A stretch of DNA of 64,000 bases from Streptomyces sp. DG1A-41 (lineage in GTDB: Bacteria; Actinomycetota; Actinomycetes; Streptomycetales; Streptomycetaceae): assembly GCF_037055355.1 (NCBI RefSeq), contig NZ_CP146350.1, positions 744,001-808,000 of the forward strand, read 5' to 3'. The translations under genes were made by a program, and so were the position numbers. Positions within the stretch are counted from its first letter, which is position 1; every line of letters begins with the position of its first letter. Below the pieces are notes generated by a model. The model searched no databases. It saw nothing but the letters and a program-made list of their open reading frames with translations, and was not told the DNA's origin. Of the stretch, positions 36,111-44,401 are shown piece after piece.

Positions 36111-36330
36111 CTGGCGGTCAGGCACGCCACCGGCCCCGACCGGATCCCGGCTTCGGCACCGAGGCGCTGCGCTCGCGCTCCCTCGTTACGGACCTGTTCG
36201 GCACCGACAAGGTGCGCTGTGTCCCCAGCCGCGAGGACCGGATCGTCAGCGGCGGGGTGCGCCGTCGTCAGCAGCGGCATGGGAGGCGGCGCGGTCACCG
36301 TCGACGGCGCCGAGCACAAGCTCGCCGCCC
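36111..36330 (+). pseudogene. kduI: kduI remnant (5-keto-4-deoxyuronate isomerase)
   Basis: Three pieces in two frames match the N-terminal third of KduI. AVRHATGPDRIP (36114-36149) resembles the family start 'M.VRHA.HP'. GFGTEALRSRSLVTDLFGTD (36149-36208) and PSREDRIVSGG continue it in another frame. GGGAVTVDGAEHKLAARQ (about 36282-36335) matches the later 'GG.G.VTVDG..Y.L..R' block after a deletion of roughly 30 codons. The first piece begins with CTG where ATG is expected, 6 nt after GGAGG. The rest of the gene is gone. KduI would convert the product of the upstream hydrolase, so the pathway step is lost here or supplied elsewhere. Confidence 0.72.
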
Positions 36331-36335
36331 GTCAG

Positions 36336-36553
36336 GCCGGCAGAAGACCCGCACCTCCGGGTGCACCTGGCCCCGTCAGTGACCTGGTGGCACTCCTGAC
36401 ATCAGCACATCCGACCGCCGGCGGGCCGGGACCGGTCCCGACCTCGAACGGGACGGAGCCCCTCTGTCGCGAGTCGGCAAAACCATCGGGGCGGGGGCTT
36501 CTGCCCCGCGTGGTGACGTCCGCACGGCACGCGCACGGGATACCGCGCCCCTC
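36336..36553. other. intergenic region, no recognised feature
   Basis: About 220 bp after the kduI relic. It may hold more decayed kduI sequence but nothing I can align by eye, and no convincing coding frame. Confidence 0.4.
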
Positions 36554-36586
36554 TTGACGCATCAATGACAACAGTGGCTTGATGCA

Positions 36587-36600
36587 TGGGAGCGCTCCCA
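36587..36600. promoter_or_regulatory. CebR box
   Basis: TGGGAGCGCTCCCA is a perfect 14-bp palindrome identical to the published Streptomyces CebR operator, the cello-oligosaccharide-responsive LacI-family repressor site. It lies 24 bp upstream of the esterase ATG. A TTGACG at 36554-36559 with CTTGAT 18 bp further (36578-36583) may be the promoter, which would put the box on the transcription start. Confidence 0.85.
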
Positions 36601-36623
36601 CCTCACCCAGGGAAGGGATCACC

Positions 36624-37721
36624 ATGCGCAGAACCCGCCGCTCGTCCTCGCGCTTACGGATCACCCCGTTTCTCGGCCTCCTGGCCGCCCTGCTCCTGCC
36701 CCTCGGCATCACATTCGCGCCCCGCGCCACGGCCGCACCGGCGGCGGACCCCGTACGCGTCATGCCGCTCGGCGACTCGATCACCGGCTCGCCGGGCTGC
36801 TGGCGGGCGGTGCTCTGGAACCGGCTGCTGAACAGCGGACACAAGGACATCGACTTCGTCGGCACCCTCCCGCCGCAGGGCTGCGGACAGGCCCACGACG
36901 GCGACAACGAAGGCCACGGCGGTGAGCTGGTGACGAACGTGGCCGACCAGAACCTGCTGCCGGGCAGGCTCGCGGCCACCCGGCCGGACATCGTTGTCAT
37001 GCACTTCGGCACGAACGACGTGTGGAGCAGCATCGCCCCCGACCGCATCCTCGCCGCCTACACCAAGCTCGTGACGCAGATGCGGGCCTCGAACCCGGAC
37101 ATGCGGATCCTCGTCGCGCAGCTGATCCCCATGAACCCGGCCAGTTGCGCGGCCTGCGCGCAGCGCGTCGTCGACTTCAACGCGCGGATCCCCGACTGGG
37201 CCCGGGCGACCAGTACCGAACGCTCCCCGATCACCGTGGTCGACCAGTGGACGGGCTTCAGCACCGCCACGGACACCTACGACGGCGTGCACCCCAACGC
37301 CTCCGGTGACGACAAGATCGCCGCCCGCTGGTTCCCGGCCCTGGCGGCGGTCCTCGACGCGGGCGTCCCCGAAAACCCCGGTGGCCCGGGGGGACCCGCG
37401 GCCTGCACGGCCCGCTTCCGAGCCGTCTCCATGTGGCAGGGCGGCTATCAGGGAGAGGTGACCGTGACGAACACGTCCGCCTCCGCCCTCTCGGGCTGGA
37501 CCGCGACGGTCGTACCGGCGAACGGCGCGCGCATCGGCCAGGTCTGGAACGGCACCGTCAGCACGGCCGCGGACGGTACGGCCACCGTCACGAACGCGGC
37601 GTGGAACGGAGCGCTGGCACCCGGCGCGAGCGCCACGTTCGGCTTCGTCGCCACCGCCCCGGCAACCGCCGGCGCCCCGGCGGCGACCGTCACGTGCACG
37701 GGGAAGAGTTCCGCCGACTGA
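36624..37721 (+). CDS. secreted SGNH esterase (CE3-like) with CBM2
   Basis: 365 aa from ATG 36624 (GAAGGGA site). The signal peptide runs to ATAAPAA near residue 38. The SGNH domain (about 43-250) has block I MPLGDSITGS with Ser52, block III HFGTNDVW, and block V YDGVHPNASG with the catalytic Asp/His. The pattern matches CE3 acetyl xylan esterases. After a Gly/Pro linker (ENPGGPGGP) a ~95-residue CBM2 binds cellulose or xylan: CTARFRAVSMWQGGYQGEVTVTNT and WTATVVPANGARIGQVWNG hold its surface Trp residues. A TTA codon lies at 36654-36656. With a CebR box upstream, it should be induced by cello-oligosaccharides. Confidence 0.88.
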   Translation: MRRTRRSSSRLRITPFLGLLAALLLPLGITFAPRATAAPAADPVRVMPLGDSITGSPGCWRAVLWNRLLNSGHKDIDFVGTLPPQGCGQAHDGDNEGHGGELVTNVADQNLLPGRLAATRPDIVVMHFGTNDVWSSIAPDRILAAYTKLVTQMRASNPDMRILVAQLIPMNPASCAACAQRVVDFNARIPDWARATSTERSPITVVDQWTGFSTATDTYDGVHPNASGDDKIAARWFPALAAVLDAGVPENPGGPGGPAACTARFRAVSMWQGGYQGEVTVTNTSASALSGWTATVVPANGARIGQVWNGTVSTAADGTATVTNAAWNGALAPGASATFGFVATAPATAGAPAATVTCTGKSSAD

Positions 37722-37840
37722 CACCCGGCGCGGACCGGACCAGGACCGGCCTCGGCAGCGCACTCGCCGCTGCTTCCCCAGGACTGGACTCGACCAGGAA
37801 CAGGCCCCCATCCATCCCACCCCCCACCTCTGGAGCCGCC

Positions 37841-39475
37841 ATGAGACCCCGCACCGCCCCGACCCCGCGCGTGGCCACCGTGGCCGTCGCCCTCCTCGGC
37901 CTCCTGCTCTCCTTCCTCTCCCTCGGCACACCGGCGCACGCCGCACCCACCGGCTTCCGCATCGACAACGGCCGGCTGCTGGAGGCGTCCGGGAACGACT
38001 TCGTGATGCGCGGCGTCAACCACGCCCACACCTGGTTCCCGGACCGGATCAGCTCCCTCTCCCACATCAAGACCAAGGGCGCCAACACCGTCCGCGTGGT
38101 CCTCTCCAGCGGTGACCGCTGGACCCGCAACGACACCGCCGACGTGGCGAACGTGGTCTCCCAGTGCAAGCAGAACCGGCTGATCTGTGTGCTGGAGGTG
38201 CACGACACCACCGGCTACGGCGAACAGAGCGGAGCCGTCACGCTCTCCCGCGCCGCCGACTACTGGATCAGCGTGCAGAGCGCGCTGACCGGTCAGGAGG
38301 ACTACGTCATCCTCAACATCGGCAACGAGCCGCACGGCAACACCGGCTTCACGGCCTGGACGGCCGACACCAAGGCGGCCATCCAGAAGCTGCGCACCGC
38401 AGGGTTCGACCACACGATCATGGTCGACGCGCCCAACTGGGGCCAGGACTGGGCGTTCACCATGCGGGACAACGCCGCCTCGGTCTTCGCCGCCGACCCG
38501 GACGCCAACACGATCTTCTCGATCCACATGTACGGCGTCTTCGACACCGCCGCCGAGATCACCGACTACCTGAACCGCTTCGTCACGGCGAAACTCCCCA
38601 TCGTCGTGGGCGAGTTCGGTCACGACCACTCGGACGGCAACCCCGACGAGGACACCATCCTGGCCGTCGCCCAGCAGCTCCGCCTGGGCCACCTCGGCTG
38701 GTCCTGGAGCGGCAACGGCGGCGGCGTCGAGTACCTGGACATGGTCACGAACTTCGACCCGAACCAGCTCACCAGCTGGGGGCAGCGGCTCTTCAACGGG
38801 GCGAACGGCATCGCCGCCACCGCCAAGGAGGCCGCGATCTACTCCTCCGGCGGAGGCGACACCACTCCCCCGACGGCTCCCGGCACCCCGGCCGCCTCCG
38901 GGGTGACCTCCTCGTCCGCCACCCTGACCTGGGCCGCCGCCACCGACGCGACGGGCGTCACCGGCTACGACGTGGTCCGGATCGGCGGCGGCAGCGAGAC
39001 GGTCGTCACCTCCACGGCCAGGACGACCGCCACCGTCACCGGCCTGTCCCCCGACACCCCCTACACCTTCGCCGTCTACGCCCGTGACGCCGCCGGCAAC
39101 CGTTCGCCCCGTTCGGCCACGGTGACGTTCACGACCTCCTCCGGCGGCTCAACGGCGGCCTGCGGCGTCGGCTACCGGGTGACGAGCAGCTGGCCCGGCG
39201 GATTCCAGGGCGAGATCACCCTGCGCAACACCGGCACGTCGGCGATCAACGGCTGGACGCTGCGCTGGACCTTCCCGGACAGCCAGCGCATCACCAACCT
39301 CTGGGGCGGCACGGCGACGCAGAGCGGCTCCGAGGTCAGTGTCGCTGCCGCCTCGTACACCGCGACGATCCCGGCGGCGGGCTCGGTCACCCTCGGCTTC
39401 ACGGCCTCCCGGGCGACGGCGAACCCCAGTCCGACGGCGTTCACGCTGAACGGCGCCACCTGCTCGGTGAGCTGA
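37841..39475 (+). CDS. secreted GH5 endo-beta-1,4-mannanase with FN3 and CBM2
   Basis: 544 aa. The signal peptide is cleaved near AHA-A (33-34). The GH5 domain (35-~335) starts GFRIDNGRLLEASGNDFVMRGVNHAHTWF and resembles subfamily 8 Streptomyces mannanases. The acid/base is Glu163 in NIGNEPHGN and the nucleophile Glu258 in VVGEFGHDH. A fibronectin type III domain follows (about 350-435, PPTAPGTPAASGVTSSSATLTW), then a C-terminal CBM2 (about 440-544, CGVGYRVTSSWPGGFQGEITLRN) with paired Cys. It hydrolyses mannan or glucomannan outside the cell. It starts 119 bp after the esterase stop, probably in the same CebR-controlled transcript. The ribosome site is only moderate (TGGAG). Confidence 0.9.
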   Translation: MRPRTAPTPRVATVAVALLGLLLSFLSLGTPAHAAPTGFRIDNGRLLEASGNDFVMRGVNHAHTWFPDRISSLSHIKTKGANTVRVVLSSGDRWTRNDTADVANVVSQCKQNRLICVLEVHDTTGYGEQSGAVTLSRAADYWISVQSALTGQEDYVILNIGNEPHGNTGFTAWTADTKAAIQKLRTAGFDHTIMVDAPNWGQDWAFTMRDNAASVFAADPDANTIFSIHMYGVFDTAAEITDYLNRFVTAKLPIVVGEFGHDHSDGNPDEDTILAVAQQLRLGHLGWSWSGNGGGVEYLDMVTNFDPNQLTSWGQRLFNGANGIAATAKEAAIYSSGGGDTTPPTAPGTPAASGVTSSSATLTWAAATDATGVTGYDVVRIGGGSETVVTSTARTTATVTGLSPDTPYTFAVYARDAAGNRSPRSATVTFTTSSGGSTAACGVGYRVTSSWPGGFQGEITLRNTGTSAINGWTLRWTFPDSQRITNLWGGTATQSGSEVSVAAASYTATIPAAGSVTLGFTASRATANPSPTAFTLNGATCSVS

Positions 39476-39488
39476 CCGGGCCGGGTAC

Positions 39489-39533
39489 GACGGTGCCGGC
39501 GCGCTCCCGACCGGTCGGCGCGACGGCACCGTC
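39489..39533 (+). terminator. hairpin after the mannanase gene
   Basis: GACGGTGCC (39489-39497) pairs with GGCACCGTC (39525-39533). The 27-nt interval can itself fold around GACCGGTC, so the structure is a long interrupted hairpin 14 bp past the stop. Confidence 0.65.
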
Positions 39534-39711
39534 CGGTACGGCCGCTTCACCCCCATGGGTGTGATCCGCGCAACATCCGTACCGGAAAGCGGTTTACCTT
39601 GCCCCCCAGTGGTCAGGCGGCGGGGATGTCGCACCGGCACCCCACCGCCGTAACCCCGGCAAGACGCGTATGCGCCCGTCCCGGTTCCCCGCACCGCGCG
39701 TGGGAGGCGTC

Positions 39712-40863
39712 ATGAGCGAGGACACACTGCGCATGCGGCCCGTGGCGAGCACGAGCGGCGAGGCCGGGCCCGGCACGTCCCGCGAGACCGCTGCCCCGCC
39801 GAAGCCGGCCGGGCAGCGCGACGCGTTCTTCGACAACGCCAAGTACCTGGCGATCGTGCTGGTGGCGATCGGGCACGCCTGGGAGCCGTTGCGGGACGGC
39901 AGCCGGGCGGTCAGCGCGCTCTACATGGTCGTCTACGCCTTCCACATGCCGGCGTTCATCGTCATCTCCGGCTACTTCTCGCGTTCCTTCGACGCGAGCC
40001 CGGGGCGGATCAGGCGCCTGGTCACCGGGCTCGCCGTTCCGTACGTCGTCTTCGAGACGGCGTACACGCTGTTCACGCGATGGACGGACCAGGAGCCCGA
40101 CCGGCCCGTGAGTCTGCTGGATCCGCTCTATCTGACGTGGTTCCTGGTGGCGCTGTTCATCTGGCGGCTGACGACGCCGGTGTGGCGGCACGTGCGGTGG
40201 CCGTTGCCGGTCGCCCTCGTCATCGCGATGCTGGCGACGCTCTCGCCGTCCGTCGGCAACGACCTCGACCTCCAGCGCACCCTTCAGTTCCTGCCGTACT
40301 TCGTCCTCGGTCTGCTGCTGAAGCCGGAGCACTTCCGGCTGGTGCGCCGCCGCTCGGTGCGGGCGCTGGCCGTGCCGGCCTTCGCCGCCGCGGTCGTCCT
40401 GGCCTATTGGGCGGTCCCGCGGATGACCGGCGCATGGTTCTACCACCGCGACAGCGCCGAGGAACTCGCCGCGCCCTCCTGGTACGGGCCCCTGATGACG
40501 CTGCTGACCTTCGGCTGTTCGCTGGTCCTGGTGGCCTGCTTCCTCGCCTGGGTGCCCGGACGCCGGGCGTGGTTCACCGTGCTGGGCGCGGGGACGCTGT
40601 ACGGCTACCTGCTGCACGGCTTCGTCGCCCAGGGGTCCAAGTTCTGGGGCTGGTACGAGCCGGCGTGGGTCCACCGGCCCGTGGGCGTGGTCGTCGTGAC
40701 GGTCGTCGCCGCGGTGCTCGTGACCGCGCTGTGCACACCGCCGGTGCGGCGGCTGTTCCGCTGGGTGATGGAGCCCGAGATGGCGTGGGCGTTCCGCCGG
40801 GACGCGCATCAGCAGGCGCGGGAACGCAATGCCGTCCGCGAGGGGAGCGCCGCACGCGGCTGA
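39712..40863 (+). CDS. acyltransferase family 3 membrane protein
   Basis: 383 aa from ATG 39712 with GGGAGG upstream; the frame continues upstream but without a good start. After a ~40-residue Pro/Thr-rich tail come about ten hydrophobic segments. The acyltransferase-3 hallmarks are visible: RDAFFDNAKYLAIVLVAIGHAWEPL (the His acts in O-acylation) and YAFHMPAFIVISGYFSRSF. The closest type is the fucose 4-O-acetyltransferase-like group that acetylates sugars from the cytosolic side. It is a single gene after the mannanase terminator; the glycan modified is unknown. Confidence 0.85.
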   Translation: MSEDTLRMRPVASTSGEAGPGTSRETAAPPKPAGQRDAFFDNAKYLAIVLVAIGHAWEPLRDGSRAVSALYMVVYAFHMPAFIVISGYFSRSFDASPGRIRRLVTGLAVPYVVFETAYTLFTRWTDQEPDRPVSLLDPLYLTWFLVALFIWRLTTPVWRHVRWPLPVALVIAMLATLSPSVGNDLDLQRTLQFLPYFVLGLLLKPEHFRLVRRRSVRALAVPAFAAAVVLAYWAVPRMTGAWFYHRDSAEELAAPSWYGPLMTLLTFGCSLVLVACFLAWVPGRRAWFTVLGAGTLYGYLLHGFVAQGSKFWGWYEPAWVHRPVGVVVVTVVAAVLVTALCTPPVRRLFRWVMEPEMAWAFRRDAHQQARERNAVREGSAARG

Positions 40864-41023
40864 CGCCGGCGCGTGGTGCCAGGGCCCGGCCGGTTCGCGG
40901 AGCGGGTGCGGTTCGGCGAGCCGCGGGTCGCCGAAGCGCCCGGTCCCAGGCCGCCCGGGATCCGACCCCGGTGCCGCGGCTGCCGGTGACCGGCGGGTGA
41001 CGCGCCCCCTCGCGGCGTCCCGC

Positions 41024-43171
41024 CTACCCCGTGCTGGCCTCCCCCTCCTGCGTGAGCCGGATCAGCAGCACACCGGGCGTGCGCGGCACGGACACCGTCA
41101 GCCCGTCCCCGTTCCAGACGGCCCGGCCCGCCTCCGCGGAGGACGGGTGCAGGACGTCCGCGCGGACGGTCCGGCCCGCCAGGTGCCGGACGGGGACGCG
41201 GAGTTCGGCCGCTCCGCCGCGGCGCCACACCGACAGGTACGCCGTGCGGTCACCGGGGACCGAGAGCCCCAGGGCCAGCCACTCGTCCGTCCAGCCGGGC
41301 AGGCCGAGCGGCCAGAACGGCAGGGCCCGCGCCAGGTCCCCGCGGATCGACTTGTAGACCGCGACGGCATCACGCACGAGGGCCAGTTGGTGTTCCGACA
41401 TGCGGTTGAGATGGCCCGAGAGGTGGATGCGGCCGAGCAGGGCCCCGCCCAACGTCCACCTCGTCAGGTCGTCGTCGAACTCGGGCTGCGGGTAGGCCCA
41501 GACGGCGCCCTGTTCGGGCGGGACCGCGGTCGGCGCGGCGGCGGCGATGGGCGGATAGCGCAGGGGGTCCTGCTGGTCGCTGGTGGACTGGAGCTGGGCG
41601 ACGGCCAGGGTGGCGCCGTCCATGCGCATGCCGCCCGAGGCGCAGTTCTCCACGACGAGTCCGGGGTGGCGGTCCAGTACGCCGGACAGCCAGTCCAGGT
41701 AGGCGTGGGCGTGGCCCAGCAGCCCGGCTCCCGGGGCGAGGTCGCCGGGTGCCTGGGTGCCGGGGTCGACCACGATGTTGTAGTCCAGCTTGAGGTAGCC
41801 CACGCCCCAGTCGCCGACGATCCGGTCCACGGCCTTGTCGAGGTGGGCGCGGGCGGCCGGGTGCCGCAGGTCGAGCTGGTGGCGGCCCTGTTCGGCCAGG
41901 CGCACGCCGTCGCGCTGGAAGAACGCCTCGTCGGGCAGTTCGGCCGCGACGGGGCTGCGCACCCCGACGACCTCCGGCTCCAGCCACAGCCCGGGCACCA
42001 TCCCGCGCTCCCGGATCCGGTCCAGGACGGCCTGGATGCCGCCGTCGGGGAAGCGGCGCGGCGAGGGCTGCCAGGCGCCGACGCTGTCCCACCAGCCCCG
42101 GGTGTCGTCGTCGTACCAGCCCGAGTCGATGCAGAAGTACTCGGCGCCGGCGTCCGCGGCGGCGTCGATCAGCGGCAGGAGCTTGGCCGTGGTCGGGTCG
42201 CCCATCAGGGTGTTCATGTAGTCGTTGAAGACGACGGGGAGGGCGGTGTGGTCCGGGTGCGGGCGGCGGACCGCCCGGCGGTAGGAGGTCAGGGCGCCGA
42301 TCGCCGTGTCGAGGTCGGAGCCGAGTGCCAGGGCCCCGTACACGGTGGTGAACTCCTCGTCCGGGGCGAGCCGGACCCGCCACTGGTGTTCCGCGTCGGT
42401 GGGGCCGTTCAGCGCCAGGTACGTGCCGTGGGCGCGTTCGCCCAGGTCCCAGCGCCAGCCGGCCGGGGACTCGACCTGCCACGCCCAGGCCCGGCCGCCG
42501 TCCCGCTCCGTCAGCGCGCCCATGGCCAGATGGCCGTCGGTGGGCCAGCTGCCGCGCCCGGTGAGCGCGAGGGCGGCCCGGCTGTCGTGCTGGTGGACGT
42601 CGACGTGGATGTCGGCGACGGCGGCGCGCAGCGGCTCGGCGTACCAACGGCACTCGGCGAGCCAGTCGTTGCGGGCCCGGTGGACGTCGAGGGCGTCGGG
42701 TGCGGGCAGGCCGCCGAGCAGGAGGCTGCTGACGGACTGGACGACCAGGGGCTCGCGGCCCTCGTTGCGGAGGCGGACGCGGGAGCGGAGGACGGACACG
42801 CCGGTGGGTGAGGTGAGTTCGACGAACGCCGTCAATCCGGTGTCCGGGTCGTGGAGTTCGACGGTCAGCCACTCCCAGCCGTCGCCTCTGCCCGTGCGGT
42901 GGGTCCGGTAGGCGAGCCGGGCGCCGAAGGCCGTGCCGGTGAAGCGGGGGCCGGACCAGCCGCTGCCGTGGCCGAGAGCGGTGAGCTCCACGAGCGGGAG
43001 CGCGGAGTGCGAGGCGGCGGGGCGCTCGTCGTCGGGATGGGCCAGCCGGACCAGCCGCAGGGTCCCGTCGGCGGCAACCGCGAAACCGGCCCGGAGGGCT
43101 TGATGCCCCCAAGTGAACTCGTCCTGCCGCTGGTTGGAGGCCATGTGCGCCGCATCCGCCCTGCCCGTCAA
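41024..43171 (-). CDS. GH36 alpha-galactosidase
   Basis: 715 aa from TTG 43171, chosen for the GGAGGGGGAG site; ATG 43144 (MASNQRQ) is a fallback. A beta-supersandwich N-domain (to ~300) leads to a TIM barrel: FNDYMNTLMGDPT, CIDSGWYDDD, GLWLEPEVVG, then YLKLDYN with the nucleophile Asp463, VENCASGGMRMD, and STSDQQDP with the likely acid/base Asp532. This motif order is that of clan-D GH36. No signal peptide, so it cleaves imported galactosides such as raffinose-type sugars in the cytosol. It is divergent from a LacI regulator and ABC importer, with two operators in the gap. Confidence 0.93.
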   Translation of the reverse strand: MTGRADAAHMASNQRQDEFTWGHQALRAGFAVAADGTLRLVRLAHPDDERPAASHSALPLVELTALGHGSGWSGPRFTGTAFGARLAYRTHRTGRGDGWEWLTVELHDPDTGLTAFVELTSPTGVSVLRSRVRLRNEGREPLVVQSVSSLLLGGLPAPDALDVHRARNDWLAECRWYAEPLRAAVADIHVDVHQHDSRAALALTGRGSWPTDGHLAMGALTERDGGRAWAWQVESPAGWRWDLGERAHGTYLALNGPTDAEHQWRVRLAPDEEFTTVYGALALGSDLDTAIGALTSYRRAVRRPHPDHTALPVVFNDYMNTLMGDPTTAKLLPLIDAAADAGAEYFCIDSGWYDDDTRGWWDSVGAWQPSPRRFPDGGIQAVLDRIRERGMVPGLWLEPEVVGVRSPVAAELPDEAFFQRDGVRLAEQGRHQLDLRHPAARAHLDKAVDRIVGDWGVGYLKLDYNIVVDPGTQAPGDLAPGAGLLGHAHAYLDWLSGVLDRHPGLVVENCASGGMRMDGATLAVAQLQSTSDQQDPLRYPPIAAAAPTAVPPEQGAVWAYPQPEFDDDLTRWTLGGALLGRIHLSGHLNRMSEHQLALVRDAVAVYKSIRGDLARALPFWPLGLPGWTDEWLALGLSVPGDRTAYLSVWRRGGAAELRVPVRHLAGRTVRADVLHPSSAEAGRAVWNGDGLTVSVPRTPGVLLIRLTQEGEASTG

Positions 43172-43242
43172 GGTGCTCCCCCTCCTGACCTCGTCCCGTC
43201 CTCGGGGAGCGGAGGTCCGCGTGAATCCCTCGTTACGGTCTC

Positions 43243-43271
43243 TTGACGACCCAAGTGTGACCGGTCACAAT
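43243..43271 (+). promoter_or_regulatory. putative promoter of the LacI gene (leaderless)
   Basis: TTGACG (43243-43248) and CACAAT (43266-43271) are 17 bp apart. Initiation about 7 nt downstream would fall on the ATG at 43278, giving a leaderless mRNA. This fits the absence of a ribosome-binding site before that ATG. The first operator overlaps the -10. Confidence 0.5.
43256..43269. promoter_or_regulatory. operator O1, TGTGACCGGTCACA
   Basis: A perfect 14-bp palindrome in the gap between the alpha-galactosidase and LacI genes, overlapping the proposed -10 of the LacI promoter. Its centre is 27 bp from that of the identical second copy. Confidence 0.85.
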
Positions 43272-43277
43272 CCTGGC

Positions 43278-44315
43278 ATGAATGTGACCGGTCACACAAG
43301 GCGCCCGGCGAGCATCAGGGACGTCGCGACCGCCGCGGGGGTCTCGTACCAGACGGTCTCGCGGGTGATCAACGGCCATCCCAGCGTCCGGCCGTCCACC
43401 CGGGAGCGGGTGCTCGCGGCCATCGAGGAACTGGGCTTCCGCCGCAACGCGACCGCCCTCGCCCTGGCCAGCGGGCGCAACCGGGCCGTGACCGTGCTCA
43501 CCGCGAACACCACCCACTACGGCTACGCCTCGATCCTCCAGGGCATCGAGGAGGCCGCCCGCGCGGCGTCGTACGCGGTCGGGATCGGGGTGCTGGAATC
43601 CGCCGAGGACGCGGCCGTCGCCGCCGAGGTGCAGCGCGCGGCGGACGCGGGCGGCGGGATCGTCGTGATCGCATACGATCCGGCGGGTGTCCGCGCGCTG
43701 GGAGCCGTGCCCGCCGGGCTGCCGGTCGTGGGCGTGGTCGAGACCCCGGCGAGCCCGCCCGGCGGCGACCGCCCGTGGGTGTGGACCGACGACCGTGAGG
43801 CCGCCTACCAGGCGACCAGCCATCTGCTCTCCCTCGGCCACGAGACCGTGCACTACGTGGCCATCCCGTCCAGCACCCGCCGCACCAGCGCCCGCACCGG
43901 CGGCTGGCGGCAGGCGCTGAAGGAGGCCGGCGCCCCGGAGCCCCGCCCGGTGCAGAGCAGTTGGGGGCCGGCGGGCGGTCACGCGGCCGGGCTGAAGCTG
44001 GCGCGGGACGAGTCCGTCACCGCGATCCTGTGCGGCAACGACGACCTCGCGCTCGGCGTCCTGCGCGCCCTGCACGAGTCCGGCCGCCCGGTGCCGGGCG
44101 AGGTCAGCGTGGCCGGTTTCGACGACGCCCCGCACTCCGCCTTCCTCACCCCGTCCCTGACGACCGTACGCCTGGACTTCACCGGCCTCGGGCGGTCCGC
44201 GTTCGCCCTGCTGCACGGCGTGCTGGAGGAGTCCGCGCCGGTCGCCCCGCATCCCGTGTCCGTACCGGAACTGGTGGTGCGGGAGAGCTCGGGTCCACCG
44301 CCCGCCGACGCCTGA
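43278..44315 (+). CDS. LacI/GalR-family regulator of the alpha-galactoside locus
   Basis: 345 aa from ATG 43278; a GTG two codons on is also possible. The first codons encode NVTGHT because the second operator lies inside them. The helix-turn-helix is ASIRDVATAAGVSYQTVSRVINGHPSVRPSTRERVL, and the effector domain ends VSVAGFDDAPHSAFLTPSLTTVRLDF. It probably represses both the divergent alpha-galactosidase and its own operon through the paired TGTGACCGGTCACA sites, with a galactoside as inducer. The binding-protein gene follows after 86 bp without a visible second copy of the operator, so co-transcription is likely. Confidence 0.92.
   Translation: MNVTGHTRRPASIRDVATAAGVSYQTVSRVINGHPSVRPSTRERVLAAIEELGFRRNATALALASGRNRAVTVLTANTTHYGYASILQGIEEAARAASYAVGIGVLESAEDAAVAAEVQRAADAGGGIVVIAYDPAGVRALGAVPAGLPVVGVVETPASPPGGDRPWVWTDDREAAYQATSHLLSLGHETVHYVAIPSSTRRTSARTGGWRQALKEAGAPEPRPVQSSWGPAGGHAAGLKLARDESVTAILCGNDDLALGVLRALHESGRPVPGEVSVAGFDDAPHSAFLTPSLTTVRLDFTGLGRSAFALLHGVLEESAPVAPHPVSVPELVVRESSGPPPADA
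43283..43296. promoter_or_regulatory. operator O2 inside the LacI start region
   Basis: A second perfect TGTGACCGGTCACA lying at codons 2-7 of the regulator gene. A repressor bound here would block initiation or early elongation of its own gene. Confidence 0.85.
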
Positions 44316-44401
44316 ACCACCGATGTCCGAACAACCCGAACGAGCCCAGCAGTTGTGAGTCCCGCTCTCTGAACCGAACCGCCTGCTCCGAAAGGCACGA
44401 G

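Noticed and set aside
36219..36557. 113-codon plus-strand frame after the hydrolase gene as a real gene
   Set aside because: Only the VTVDGAEHKL part is protein-like and matches the interior of KduI; the rest is non-coding in character.
40864..41023. Coding potential between the acyltransferase and alpha-galactosidase genes
   Set aside because: Short Arg/Pro-rich frames only; no start, domain or clear hairpin.
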